Below, piece by piece: positions 8,463-23,209 of a stretch of 64,000 bases of DNA. The stretch is taken from the NCBI RefSeq assembly GCF_009928415.1, contig NZ_JAABNN010000009.1, forward strand, positions 88,381 to 152,380, given 5' to 3'. The notes under the pieces are model-generated. The model made no database searches. It saw nothing but the letters and a program-made list of their open reading frames with translations, and was not told where the DNA came from. Positions within the stretch are counted from its first letter, which is position 1. Every line of letters starts with the position of its first letter. The stretch comes from Bacillus sp. USDA818B3_A (GTDB taxonomy: Bacteria > Bacillota > Bacilli > Bacillales > Cytobacillaceae). Both the position numbers and the translations under genes were made by a program.

Positions 8463-9299
8463 TCAATCGGCCAATAACCCTGAAAGCACGTCCAGCGTCC
8501 GTTCCATCGCCTCATTCGGATTCTGCACATATTGATAAGATGTATACTCTAAAGTGAGCGATCCCTGATAACCATGATGGCTCAACTGATCCATATATCT
8601 CTGCAGCGGCAGGACCCCATCTCCCCATACCAAATGGCCCTCCGGTTTCCCATCAATAAAATGAATATGGACAATCTCATCTTTAAGTATGCTGAAATAA
8701 TCATTGAAATCTTCATTAGCTAAAGCCATCGGTATGGTATCAATCATCCCTTTGAGGAAGGGACTATTTACCTCCTTTAGCATCGCTTTTAATGATTTCG
8801 CATCGTTGATGATATTGGATTCTACTCTTGTTAAAGGTTCAAGCGCAAGGGTTAACCCTAGTTCGCCGGCAACCTTTGATAACTTTTCCAGCGAATCTCT
8901 CGTTCTTTTCCATGCTTCGTGTCGATCCTCATTTTCATAGCCCCAGCCTGGCGTGACCAATAGTAACGGTGCCTCTAATTCTTTGGCTGCTTCCGCGGAT
9001 TTGATGAAATATTGAATGCTTCTTTCCCGAATTCGTTCCTCTTTAGCCGCCAGGTTGATGGGATACACACACTGCTCTGGTGTAAAACAGACCACCGATA
9101 AGTTCCTTCTATCAATCTCTCTTTTAATATTTTTCATTTCGTGGAGTGTTAGTTCATCTACATAAAAGTGAGGGGATGCTCCCCATAGTTCGATATTTTT
9201 GCATTCATATCGGACCATTGCATCTAAAAAGTATTCCAAAGGATAGTGCTTATAATGGAAGTTCATTCCTGTAATTTGACCCCTCGTGATCTTTGACAT
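8463..9299 (-). CDS. frlC: FrlC-like sugar isomerase/epimerase (AP-endonuclease 2 fold)
   Basis: A 278-residue TIM-barrel protein of the xylose-isomerase-like / sugar phosphate isomerase-epimerase family. Metal-ligand positions are visible as conserved acids and histidines in TLALEPLTRVESN, KGMIDTIPMA, IVHIHFIDGKPEGH and GSLTLEYTSY. It resembles Escherichia coli FrlC, which interconverts psicoselysine and fructoselysine, in length and in the IELWGASPHFY / EPLTRVESN blocks. It is divergently placed from frlB, with a palindromic operator candidate between them. Assignment to FrlC rests on similarity recalled by eye plus context. Confidence 0.72.
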   Translation of the reverse strand: MSKITRGQITGMNFHYKHYPLEYFLDAMVRYECKNIELWGASPHFYVDELTLHEMKNIKREIDRRNLSVVCFTPEQCVYPINLAAKEERIRERSIQYFIKSAEAAKELEAPLLLVTPGWGYENEDRHEAWKRTRDSLEKLSKVAGELGLTLALEPLTRVESNIINDAKSLKAMLKEVNSPFLKGMIDTIPMALANEDFNDYFSILKDEIVHIHFIDGKPEGHLVWGDGVLPLQRYMDQLSHHGYQGSLTLEYTSYQYVQNPNEAMERTLDVLSGLLAD

Positions 9300-9378
9300 T
9301 TCCCCATCCCCTTCACTTCATCCAGTATTTATTTTTAAAAATAAAAACAATCTAATTTAGTAAGATATTTGAAGTTAA

Positions 9379-9400
9379 TATAACATTATAATATGTTATA
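9379..9400. promoter_or_regulatory. Palindromic operator candidate upstream of frlC-like gene
   Basis: A perfect 8-bp inverted repeat TATAACAT / ATGTTATA with a 6-bp centre. The same half-sites recur at 9482-9513 downstream of the frlB promoter and at 15881-15891 in the ABC-transporter promoter, so it is a plausible site for the GntR/UTRA regulator. Confidence 0.55.
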
Positions 9401-9455
9401 AGTCAATTTAATATTAACTCCTATTAAAATATAAAATTTAATTTTTCAAAAGAGA

Positions 9456-9484
9456 TTGACAATTTAAAATATGTATAATACTAT
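9456..9484 (+). promoter_or_regulatory. Promoter of frlB
   Basis: TTGACA (9456-9461), a 17-bp spacer and TACTAT (9479-9484) form a vegetative-type promoter about 60 bp upstream of the frlB start. A spaced inverted repeat TAACAT (9484-9489) / ATGTTA (9508-9513) begins at the -10 box, where a bound repressor would block transcription. Confidence 0.6.
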
Positions 9485-9542
9485 AACATCATATAATGTA
9501 TTATTATATGTTAGACCAAACAGTCCTAAGGAGGAAAAATGA

Positions 9543-10529
9543 ATGGTGAACTCACAAGTAGTTGTAGATCCACAGGTAAAAAATGTGTTAGATGCTTTGA
9601 AAGGCCGTACAATTAACCATGTATACTTTGTTGCATGCGGCGGTTCCTCGGCTATCATGTATCCGAACAAATATATCATGGACCGTGAAGCAAAAAACCT
9701 TACTTCTGATGTTTACAGCTCCAATGAATTCATTCATCGCAACCCTAGAAAACTTGGCGAAAATTCTCTTGTCATTCTGTGCTCGATGTCAGGTACCACT
9801 CCTGAAACCGTAAAGGCTGCTGAATTTGCCCGTCAAAAAGGGGCATTAACAGTCGGTTTCACAAACGAACCAACCTCCCCGCTGGCACAGGAAAGTGAAT
9901 TCGTCGTTAAATACGAATGGGGTGCCGAGTCCGTTGCCTTCAATACCAACTTAGGTTTACTTTATCAATTAACGCTTGGGGTTCTAAATGTCCTAGAAGG
10001 TAATGATAAGTTTGAAAAAATGGTCAATAGCTTAGCTAATACAGAGGCTGCTTTTGAACGTGCGAATCAGCAATTTGCTGAAAGAGCCCAACAATTTGGC
10101 CAACAATATAAAGATGAAAAAGTTATTTATACGATGGCAAGCGGAGCAAACTATGGAATTGCTTATTCCTATGCGATTTGTATCCTCATGGAAATGCAGT
10201 GGATCCACTCCAATGCGATTCACGCTGGCGAATACTTCCACGGTCCATTTGAAATCATTGATGAAGAAGTACCATTTATTATCCTGCTTGGTTTGGATGA
10301 AACACGTCCATTAGATGAAAGAGCACTAGAATTTTCGAAACGATATGGCAAAAAACTCGTGGTTTTAGATGCAAAGGAACTTGATTTAACAGGAATTGAC
10401 CCTGAGCTGCAAGGTTATATTGCACCGCTGGTATTAAATAACGTTCTCCGCCGCTATGCTGAGCAATTAGCCGATTCCCGTAATCACCCGCTTTCCAAAA
10501 GAAGATATATGTGGCAAGTTGAATACTAA
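9543..10529 (+). CDS. frlB: Fructoselysine-6-phosphate deglycase (SIS domain)
   Basis: A 328-residue protein with two SIS domains related to GlmS isomerase. Visible motifs are ACGGSSAIMYPNKYI (sugar-phosphate loop), CSMSGTTPETVKAAEFA, and HAGEYFHGPFEIIDE carrying the catalytic Glu/His region. The C-terminus NHPLSKRRYMWQVEY is nearly identical to what I recall of B. subtilis FrlB (YurP). The enzyme cleaves fructoselysine 6-phosphate to lysine and glucose 6-phosphate in the cytoplasm. AAGGAGG precedes the ATG. It is the only gene of the cluster on the plus strand and has its own promoter and terminator. Confidence 0.88.
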   Translation: MVNSQVVVDPQVKNVLDALKGRTINHVYFVACGGSSAIMYPNKYIMDREAKNLTSDVYSSNEFIHRNPRKLGENSLVILCSMSGTTPETVKAAEFARQKGALTVGFTNEPTSPLAQESEFVVKYEWGAESVAFNTNLGLLYQLTLGVLNVLEGNDKFEKMVNSLANTEAAFERANQQFAERAQQFGQQYKDEKVIYTMASGANYGIAYSYAICILMEMQWIHSNAIHAGEYFHGPFEIIDEEVPFIILLGLDETRPLDERALEFSKRYGKKLVVLDAKELDLTGIDPELQGYIAPLVLNNVLRRYAEQLADSRNHPLSKRRYMWQVEY

Positions 10530-10534
10530 AATGA

Positions 10535-10575
10535 AACCGCTCCTTAAGTCTTAAGACTTGGGGAGTTTATTTATA
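10535..10575 (+). terminator. Terminator after frlB
   Basis: A stem CTCC-AAGTC / GACTT-GGAG around 10540-10566 followed by TTTATTTAT on the plus strand, directly after the frlB stop codon. Confidence 0.65.
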
Positions 10576-10587
10576 TGGATAGGAGAA

Positions 10588-10618
10588 GAACCTGTTCTAC
10601 AACGAACAGGTTCTTTGC
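10588..10618. terminator. Convergent terminator between frlB and the frlD-like gene
   Basis: A perfect stem AGAACCTGTTC / GAACAGGTTCT with a six-base loop lies between the converging genes. T-rich flanks are modest, so it may act from either side. Confidence 0.55.
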
Positions 10619-10619
10619 C

Positions 10620-11456
10620 TTACCCTATCATGATTCGCTTGCCGCGCTTCTTCCCATGACCGAAAGCACCATAGCGCTGGCATGTTTCCGCCGCCGCTGC
10701 AGCGCCCTTCTCCATCGCTGCCTGTGTATCGCCATGCGATACGTACTCTTTTAAAAAGATCGCTACAAACGTATCGCCCGCTCCAAGGGTATCCACTACA
10801 TCCGTTTCGACAATTCCTTGTTGATATACCTGTTTTGAATCTGAAAATAACGATCCCGCCGAACCCCGGGTCACAATAATATTCGGTGTGCCTAGCTGGT
10901 GAACACGTGCAATAAGTGCTTCACATTCCTCCTGTGTCAGGTCGCCGCCTGAGAAAATGGCATACTTTATAAATGGGCAAACAAGCTCTAAATAGTCCTC
11001 ATCATACCTAGTTGAAAAATCAAATGAGATATCAATATACTGCTGCAATAATGGCAATTCTTTTTCTAAATGGCTGAATACGCTCGTATGCAGCAGCGAG
11101 AAAGTGCTGATAAACGCCAGTTCTGATTCAGTAAAGTTCAATTTCAGTTCTTTCTGAACACCGCCTTTATTCGAGCCGACAAACTTACGGTCGCCCTGCT
11201 CATCCAATGTAACAACTGCTTCTCCTGAGGGTCCGTACACTTTCCTTACCCGGGAAACATCAATTTGTTCCTGTGCTAACGAGTTGACAATATGCTCGCC
11301 CTCTTCGTCATTCCCAACAATACCAATATATGAAACTTCCGCTACGCCATATCGCTTCCAAAATACAGCCACGTTGACGGCATTCCCGCCTGGAAACATT
11401 TCTTCTCGATCCTCATAATAATCGACTACATTATCTCCAACCGCTATTAATCTCAT
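10620..11456 (-). CDS. frlD: PfkB-family sugar kinase (fructoselysine 6-kinase-like)
   Basis: A 278-residue ribokinase-fold protein. The N-terminal PfkB signature FPGGNAVNVAVFWKRYG (about residues 22-38) and the C-terminal ATP-site and catalytic-base signature DTLGAGDTFVAIFL (Asp in GAGD) are intact. In the frl pathway this kinase phosphorylates the imported Amadori compound at C6 to give the substrate of the deglycase. It is the last gene of the minus-strand operon that includes the ABC transporter and the second SIS protein. The substrate assignment is from context; other PfkB sugar kinases look similar. Confidence 0.75.
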   Translation of the reverse strand: MRLIAVGDNVVDYYEDREEMFPGGNAVNVAVFWKRYGVAEVSYIGIVGNDEEGEHIVNSLAQEQIDVSRVRKVYGPSGEAVVTLDEQGDRKFVGSNKGGVQKELKLNFTESELAFISTFSLLHTSVFSHLEKELPLLQQYIDISFDFSTRYDEDYLELVCPFIKYAIFSGGDLTQEECEALIARVHQLGTPNIIVTRGSAGSLFSDSKQVYQQGIVETDVVDTLGAGDTFVAIFLKEYVSHGDTQAAMEKGAAAAAETCQRYGAFGHGKKRGKRIMIG

Positions 11457-11479
11457 TAATTGTCCCTCCCATTAGTGAA

Positions 11480-11505
11480 TAAGGGAAAGAATCATCTTTC
11501 CCTTA
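11480..11505. other. Intercistronic hairpin
   Basis: An 11-bp perfect stem TAAGGGAAAGA / TCTTTCCCTTA with a four-base loop lies between the second SIS gene and the kinase gene. The T-run (CGTTTTTT) is on the plus-strand side, so for the minus-strand operon it looks more like an mRNA-processing or stability hairpin than a terminator. Confidence 0.5.
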
Positions 11506-11511
11506 CGTTTT

Positions 11512-12525
11512 TTAATATGCTACTGTCCGGTAATATCTGCGAATCTCTAACGAATGGTTCCGTTTATCCTCGAGGTGAACGCTAAGTCTTTGGAGAAGAG
11601 TCGACGTTACAATTGGCGATAAATACTTTCTAAATTCCAGACTAATACCCTCTAGTGCATAGTCTTTTGTATCAAGCACCGTCAATTTCTTCGTATACTG
11701 CTCAGCAAACTGCTCGACACGATTCATTAGTGGACGAGTTTCATCTTCTCCTTTTAATAGAATCATACTTGTATCTTCTTCAACCAGTTCCAATGTGCCA
11801 TGGAAGAATTCCGCTGCATGGATGGATTTCGTTTTAATCCACTGCATTTCTTCCAATACACACATTGCATACGAGTAGGCACGGCCCCATGTCGTTCCTG
11901 AACCAACCACCATATGGTATGGCTCATCCTTATAAACAATCGCAAAGGCTTCTGCTTTAGGCTCAAATTTTTGCTTTGCCTCGATTAACCTTTCTGGAAG
12001 TATTTCAAGCTGTGCGGCAAATCTTTCATAGTCAGGAAAGTCTCCATTTTTATGCATCAGTCTAAAAATAAGGTGAAAGAGCACTAATTGATTGGAGTCA
12101 CTGGCAAAGTCATTTTCTGCAAAGTTGACTAATGGGAAGTCTACTGTGTCAGCAAGCGGCTTATTGTACTCACCTGTTAAGCCAATAGTAGTTGCGCCTA
12201 TGCCCTTGCAATATTTGGCTGCCGTAACCGTCTCCTCTGTCGTCCCTGATAGAGAAGAGAGAATGACTAGGGAGTCTTCACTTAACTGTTTATGATTTTG
12301 TAAAACCAATTCTGCGGCAATTTCGGCATAGGCTGGAATCGTCGATGTTGAGTTCACTATATATTCGAATGGATAGAAGGTTGCCACTGCGCCGCCGGAT
12401 CCGATTAAGAATAGGTTTTTAAAGCCTTTTTCGTAGACTTTATCTACTACTCTTTCAATTTCTTTTCTCAGCCCGATGGCTCCACCTGTCACCTTTAAAT
12501 ACTTTTCTCTGCTAAAGTTCAACAT
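11512..12525 (-). CDS. Second SIS-domain sugar-amine deglycase (FrlB/GfrF-type)
   Basis: A 337-residue double-SIS protein, paralogous but clearly divergent from the frlB product 1 kb away. Motifs: GSGGAVATFYPFEYIVN, LSSLSGTTEETVTAAKYC and HAAEFFHGTLELVEED; the C-terminus is NHSLEIRRYYRTVAY. Salmonella uses two such enzymes, GfrE and GfrF, for fructoselysine and glucoselysine 6-phosphates; a similar division of labour here is inference. The ATG at 12525 follows AGGGAG by eight bases; a GTG three codons upstream lies in that site. It sits between the transporter genes and the kinase, probably co-transcribed. Confidence 0.78.
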   Translation of the reverse strand: MLNFSREKYLKVTGGAIGLRKEIERVVDKVYEKGFKNLFLIGSGGAVATFYPFEYIVNSTSTIPAYAEIAAELVLQNHKQLSEDSLVILSSLSGTTEETVTAAKYCKGIGATTIGLTGEYNKPLADTVDFPLVNFAENDFASDSNQLVLFHLIFRLMHKNGDFPDYERFAAQLEILPERLIEAKQKFEPKAEAFAIVYKDEPYHMVVGSGTTWGRAYSYAMCVLEEMQWIKTKSIHAAEFFHGTLELVEEDTSMILLKGEDETRPLMNRVEQFAEQYTKKLTVLDTKDYALEGISLEFRKYLSPIVTSTLLQRLSVHLEDKRNHSLEIRRYYRTVAY

Positions 12526-12556
12526 TGCGTCCACTCCCTATAATAATTTTTAAAAA

Positions 12557-13471
12557 TTATCCCTTCACACTTCCCTCGGCTAAGCCGCGGACAAAGTATT
12601 TTTGCATCATGAGGAAGATGACTATCAGCGGAATGGCGGAAATGACCAAACCTGCCATTAACACACCCCAGTTCGTGCTCAGGGCACCTTTAAACACTAA
12701 GAGTCCAGAGGTAATCGGTTTAACGTCTTCTGTTTGAATAAAGAGAATCGAAAATAAAAATTCATTCCAAGCATAATAAGCAGTCAAAATGACACCCGTG
12801 AACAAAATCGGTCTGCTCATTGGCAGGAATATTTTTGTAAATACTTTAAAGCTGTTAGCCCCATCGAGGTACGCAGATTCCTCTAGCTCTTTCGGGATTG
12901 ATAGGAAAAAGGAACGAATTAACAGCACGGTTAAAGGAATTCGGTAGGCCGTAAACGTTAGAATCAATGCCCAGTACGTATCAAAGATTCCCAGCTTTTG
13001 AACCAATTCATAGAGCGGAATTAAACTGCTTTGCGGGGAAAACATCAGACCCGCTGAAACAAACAAGAGCAGGAACTTGCCGCCTTTGATTTGAAAACGA
13101 GTCAATCCATACGCACACAAGGAGCTAACCGACACCGTCAACAAACAGGTCCCGCCCGTGATAATCAAACTATTCATGAAGTAGCTGGAAACCCCTTGTT
13201 CCCAAGCCGTCGTATAATTTGAAAACAGCCACTCTTTTGGAAGTCCCCAGCTGTCGTTAAAAATGGCAGCCGTCGTTTTAAAGGAGTTAATGACCATCCA
13301 GAACAATGGATAGGCAATGGCCGCAAAGTAAAGGAGTAAAAAGAGAAAGATCAATCCGGCAACGATTGAAAAGCCAGATTTGCTTTTAGTAGATTTCAAG
13401 TTCAGACCAGCAATTTCCTTGAGCTTGCCATCTTGTCTTACTGTATCTCCCTGTGATTCCACCAGCTTCAT
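12557..13471 (-). CDS. Carbohydrate ABC transporter permease, MalG type (FrlM-like)
   Basis: A 304-residue inner-membrane permease with six predicted helices. The cytoplasmic EAA loop typical of binding-protein-dependent transporters is visible as ELEESAYLDGANSFKVFTKIFLPMSRPIL. The first 35 residues are a polar cytoplasmic tail. It pairs with the upstream MalF-type permease (two-base gap). No ATPase gene is in the cluster, so a shared MsmX-type ATPase elsewhere is likely, as known for B. subtilis sugar importers. Confidence 0.87.
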   Translation of the reverse strand: MKLVESQGDTVRQDGKLKEIAGLNLKSTKSKSGFSIVAGLIFLFLLLYFAAIAYPLFWMVINSFKTTAAIFNDSWGLPKEWLFSNYTTAWEQGVSSYFMNSLIITGGTCLLTVSVSSLCAYGLTRFQIKGGKFLLLFVSAGLMFSPQSSLIPLYELVQKLGIFDTYWALILTFTAYRIPLTVLLIRSFFLSIPKELEESAYLDGANSFKVFTKIFLPMSRPILFTGVILTAYYAWNEFLFSILFIQTEDVKPITSGLLVFKGALSTNWGVLMAGLVISAIPLIVIFLMMQKYFVRGLAEGSVKG

Positions 13472-13473
13472 TT

Positions 13474-14349
13474 CTACTCCTCCCCTGTTTTTAAGAATTT
13501 ATTCTGTACAAAATAAAAGATCAGCGTGATACCAAGAATCACGTTTGCGATTGATGAAGCAAATCCCGGTTCATTATCAATAAACGCTTTTTGATAGAGA
13601 TATGTACTAAAAACCTGTGATGAGTTCCCTGGACCACCACTCGTTAATACATATACTTCACTAAAAACTAAGAACGAGCCAGTCACTGTATAGATTAATA
13701 GAACAAAGGTCATTTCTTTTACTTGCGGAACAGTAATGCTGAAGAATGTACGAATCTTCCCGGCCCCATCGATGGTGGCCGCTTCATATAATTCTCCTGG
13801 AACCTTTTGCACTGCTAGCACGTATAACATGACCGCATAGCCAATACTTTGCCATTGAGAGACAAAAATGACTGCATAGATCGCTGTTTTGGGGTTGCCC
13901 AGCCAGCCCTCTGCCAAATCCCCTAGTCCGATTAGCCGTAAGAAACTGTTTAGCAGTCCTACTTCCGGATTGTAAATAAAACTAAACAGGATTCCGATGA
14001 CCGTCATCGAGATGAGAACGGGGATGAAAAAGGTTGTCCGGAAGAAAGTAGAAAATCTCCTGAAAATCTTATCTTCCAGTACCGCTGCAATCACTAACCC
14101 AAGCCCAACCTGCATAATCACAGATATTACCGCGTATAACATATTGTTTTTTATCACTTTGTAAAAGACAGGATCTTTAAAGAGTCGTAGATAATTATCC
14201 AGGAAAACAAAGCTTCTATCTGATGTAAATGGGTTCCATTCATAAAAGCCATTTACGACATTTCGAACTAATGGGTAGTATACAAATAAAGCCAGCATAA
14301 TTAAGGCAGGTGCCATGTATAGAATTGGGACCATTCTTTTCTCGCGCAT
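13474..14349 (-). CDS. Carbohydrate ABC transporter permease, MalF type (FrlN-like)
   Basis: A 291-residue permease with six predicted helices and an EAA loop (ELYEAATIDGAGKIRTFFSITVPQVKEM). I start it at the ATG at 14349 (MREKRMVPILYMAPALIML), which follows a GGGGGGG tract; an in-frame ATG nine codons upstream has no ribosome binding site. It forms the heterodimeric channel with the downstream MalG-type permease and takes substrate from the lipoprotein encoded just upstream. Confidence 0.87.
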   Translation of the reverse strand: MREKRMVPILYMAPALIMLALFVYYPLVRNVVNGFYEWNPFTSDRSFVFLDNYLRLFKDPVFYKVIKNNMLYAVISVIMQVGLGLVIAAVLEDKIFRRFSTFFRTTFFIPVLISMTVIGILFSFIYNPEVGLLNSFLRLIGLGDLAEGWLGNPKTAIYAVIFVSQWQSIGYAVMLYVLAVQKVPGELYEAATIDGAGKIRTFFSITVPQVKEMTFVLLIYTVTGSFLVFSEVYVLTSGGPGNSSQVFSTYLYQKAFIDNEPGFASSIANVILGITLIFYFVQNKFLKTGEE

Positions 14350-14386
14350 CTTAACCCCCCCAAAAACCAAAATCATTTAGCATTTT

Positions 14387-14423
14387 GCCGGTTAAAAGTG
14401 AGTTGTTGTCTCTCTTAACCGGC
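14387..14423 (-). other. Hairpin between binding-protein and permease genes
   Basis: A perfect 9-bp stem GCCGGTTAA / TTAACCGGC with a 19-base loop. A hairpin after a solute-binding-protein gene is often the reason that gene is expressed more strongly than its permeases. Confidence 0.5.
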
Positions 14424-14447
14424 AGCTTTGATAGATTTGCACTACTT

Positions 14448-15731
14448 CTACTTGTTATACACTTGTTTTGCTGCTTCTTGAACACTCTTCATAACATCTG
14501 CAGGCTTCATTCCGCCGCCAAGCATCGTCTGTACTCCGTCACCGTATGGTTTAAAGATTCGGCTGTCTAACGCACTATCAGTCCAGATCAACATATTTTT
14601 CTGTTCCTTAATTAAATCCATTGCTTTGACTTCTTCTTTTGTTGCTGTATTTTCATTGACTGCATCAGCAACCGTACTAGCTAATCCAGTATCTTTAATT
14701 AACTTTTCGCCATTTGCTTTAGACGTCATAAACTTCAAGAACGCCATTGCTTCTTTCGGATGAGTAGACTTACTGTGAACCATAAAGCCTTCAGGTGCAC
14801 CGATTAAACCGCCCTGATCCCCTTTTGCCCCATCAATCGTTGGTACCTTAAAAGTGTCCCATTTAAAGGCTGCATCTTTCATATACGTAATTTCCTGTGT
14901 TTCTAAAAATGTGATTGCTGCTTTCCCGCCCAGGAATAGGCTTCTTGCCTCATCGTGAGCAACAGCATTTGGATCTTCATTGAAATATGGTCTTAATTCA
15001 TTTATTTTCTTTAATGCTTCTACATATCCAGGATCGGTAAACTTAGCCCCCTGATAGCTAAGATCTTTGTCCAGCACTTCCTTAGGCACTAATCGCTGAT
15101 TTAAAGCTGTTACATAGTGAGCTGCAGCCCAAGGTGATTTATTTCCCAGGATGATTGGCGTTGTTCCATTCTTTTTAATCGCTGCCAATACGTTCATGAA
15201 CTCATCCCACGTAGTTGGTGCTTTCAATCCCAACTTATCAAACAAATCTTTGTTATAAAAGAACAGCTTACTGTCTGTAAAAAGCGGTACTCCATAGACT
15301 TTGTCGTCCTTTTTAAAGAAGTCTACTTGTGAGCCGATTAACTGGCCAGACCAGTCAGTGTCTTCTTGATAGTATTTTGTTAAATCTAACGCCACACCAT
15401 CTCTAATAAACTTTTGTCCGTATTCTCCAGCCCAGCTAAAGAATACATCTGGCGGGTTTTGGCTTCCTAACAGGACATTGGCCTTTTGCTTATAATCATC
15501 GTTTAAGGCGGTTACTTCTTCGACTTTAATGTTAGGATTTTTCTTTTCAAATTCGGCAATAACACTTTTAAAATAGGACTTATACGGTTCATTTGGCCAT
15601 CGGTAGAAAAATGTGATGGTCGTCTTTCCATCACTGGATTTTGAAGTGGAGCTTTTTGAGGAACATCCGATCAATAATGACATAACCAATAAAAAACTGA
15701 ATGCTGTTTTCATCCAACGTTTCACATACAT
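14448..15731 (-). CDS. Extracellular solute-binding lipoprotein, family 1 (FrlO-like)
   Basis: A 427-residue sugar-binding protein of the MalE/family-1 type. I use the ATG at 15731, preceded by TTGGGGGGAA, which gives the signal peptide VKRWMKTAFSFLLVMSLLIGC with a LIGC lipobox; an in-frame codon 21 residues upstream would spoil the signal peptide. The mature part begins with a serine-rich linker and then KTTITFFYRWPNEP. It captures the sugar-amine substrate outside the membrane for the two permeases. It is the first gene of the minus-strand transporter operon. Confidence 0.88.
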   Translation of the reverse strand: MYVKRWMKTAFSFLLVMSLLIGCSSKSSTSKSSDGKTTITFFYRWPNEPYKSYFKSVIAEFEKKNPNIKVEEVTALNDDYKQKANVLLGSQNPPDVFFSWAGEYGQKFIRDGVALDLTKYYQEDTDWSGQLIGSQVDFFKKDDKVYGVPLFTDSKLFFYNKDLFDKLGLKAPTTWDEFMNVLAAIKKNGTTPIILGNKSPWAAAHYVTALNQRLVPKEVLDKDLSYQGAKFTDPGYVEALKKINELRPYFNEDPNAVAHDEARSLFLGGKAAITFLETQEITYMKDAAFKWDTFKVPTIDGAKGDQGGLIGAPEGFMVHSKSTHPKEAMAFLKFMTSKANGEKLIKDTGLASTVADAVNENTATKEEVKAMDLIKEQKNMLIWTDSALDSRIFKPYGDGVQTMLGGGMKPADVMKSVQEAAKQVYNK

Positions 15732-15770
15732 TCCCCCCAATAAATTCACTTTAAGGACAAAGAACATTTT

Positions 15771-15784
15771 TAAACCGCTTTCAT
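15771..15784 (-). promoter_or_regulatory. Possible catabolite-repression (cre) site before the transporter operon
   Basis: TGAAAGCGGTTTAA on the minus strand lies between the promoter and the binding-protein start, a roadblock position. It departs from the CcpA consensus at two positions, so this is a weak call. Confidence 0.3.
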
Positions 15785-15873
15785 AAGTGCTCAAATGATC
15801 TAACTGTTCTGTCTCTATCTTCTCCTCCTTCGACTTATCCTGTCATTGTTTATCACCTGTTGTATTATAATAT

Positions 15874-15903
15874 ATTATTACATGTTATAACGTTTAACGT
15901 CAA
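15874..15903 (-). promoter_or_regulatory. Promoter and operator of the sugar ABC transporter operon
   Basis: TTGACG (15903-15898), an 18-bp spacer and AATAAT (15879-15874) on the minus strand. The spacer contains GTTATAACATG (15891-15881), the half-site seen in the operators beside frlC and frlB. Confidence 0.45.
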
Positions 15904-16130
15904 TATCGAAATAGCTAAAACTTTCAAATAATTCACCCTAGCTTTATGTACGATTTTTTCGGCTGCCGAAATGATATTGTACAATACTGCCTTATTACAT
16001 AAAAATACCATAATAACAATATTTCTAATAGAATAAAATTATCTATTAAATAATTATTTTGCTTGACCACTTCGTATTTTATATAAGAGGTGTTACTTGA
16101 AATCCATGACCTTGGACGCAGCATAAACAT
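15904..16130. other. AT-rich intergenic region between atp and frl clusters
   Basis: No supported gene. A 118-codon open frame on the minus strand overlaps atpC and the atp terminator and has no family features. This is the junction where the accessory block meets the end of the atp operon. Confidence 0.4.
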
Positions 16131-16163
16131 AAAAAACCCCTCCGGTTCAAACCAGAAGGGTTT
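16131..16163 (-). terminator. Terminator of the ATP synthase operon
   Basis: On the minus strand a stem starting AAACCC(T)TCTGGT and closing ACCGGA(G)GGGTTT, followed by TTT, lies about 14 bp after the atpC stop. Confidence 0.8.
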
Positions 16164-16176
16164 ATAAAATGCAATA

Positions 16177-16587
<411 letters not shown>

Positions 16588-16605
16588 TTACCCTCCTGGC
16601 AAACT

Positions 16606-18042
<1,437 letters not shown>

Positions 18043-18131
18043 TCAGAAAGAGGCCGGGAATGGTCGACTCATTCCCAAGACTCTTCCTATCTTGGACCCT
18101 GGCTAGGGTTCTTTTTTATAAAATTAAAGCA

Positions 18132-18995
<864 letters not shown>

Positions 18996-19076
18996 TCACC
19001 ACCCTTATTCAAAGAATGTGGATTTGAGACCGTGCGGCGGACCGCACGCCCAAATCCTTCAATATGTCAGACCCTA

Positions 19077-21727
<2,651 letters not shown>

Positions 21728-21799
21728 TCATGCATTTGAACAAACATAAATGAATGGCGAAGGATTCGTTTATCTTCGCCACCTGGAATTTCCTGAGTT

Positions 21800-22039
<240 letters not shown>

Positions 22040-22096
22040 TTAAATGTATGAAAACATAATATTTTTTTGTTTTGTTCATGAGTATGAACGGTTATT

Positions 22097-22816
<720 letters not shown>

Positions 22817-22832
22817 TCACCTCACTTCCCCT

Positions 22833-23207
22833 TCATTTATGTACATTTAGTGCATTGTAAAAATAATCTATCATAATGACAATATAGGATGTCATTAGTC
22901 CTATCACATAACTAAAGATATTAAAATATTCAGGGTACTTCAATGCAATTGCTGCTCCAATACCCGCTGTCGCCATCCTTGATAAGGAGCCCAGCGATCG
23001 GGGTTTTTTCCCCTCTGTTACTTGTTTGTCAAACTTTTCTGTCTTCCTTACCAGTAACAAAAGATTAAGAAAACCAAAGCATGTCCCTAAAATCAATCCA
23101 AGAAAGATTGTTTGGTAACTAGTAAATCCCCAGCAAAGAACATAAATGGCTAACAAGTAGAATATCCATTTCTTTTGCCTGTTGTACATGACTCTAAAAT
23201 CTGGCAT
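22833..23207 (-). CDS. atpI: ATP synthase accessory protein I
   Basis: A 124-residue protein with four hydrophobic segments and the GTCFGFLNLLLLVRKTEKFDK block seen in Bacillus AtpI. AtpI helps assemble the c-ring or supports Mg2+ supply; it is not a structural part of the enzyme. AGGAG precedes the ATG. It follows the small AtpZ-like gene with a two-base gap. Confidence 0.92.
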   Translation of the reverse strand: MPDFRVMYNRQKKWIFYLLAIYVLCWGFTSYQTIFLGLILGTCFGFLNLLLLVRKTEKFDKQVTEGKKPRSLGSLSRMATAGIGAAIALKYPEYFNIFSYVIGLMTSYIVIMIDYFYNALNVHK

Positions 23208-23209
23208 TA

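Noticed and set aside
9464..9679. 71-codon minus-strand open frame over the frlB promoter
   Set aside because: Overlaps a strong promoter and the confident start of frlB on the other strand.
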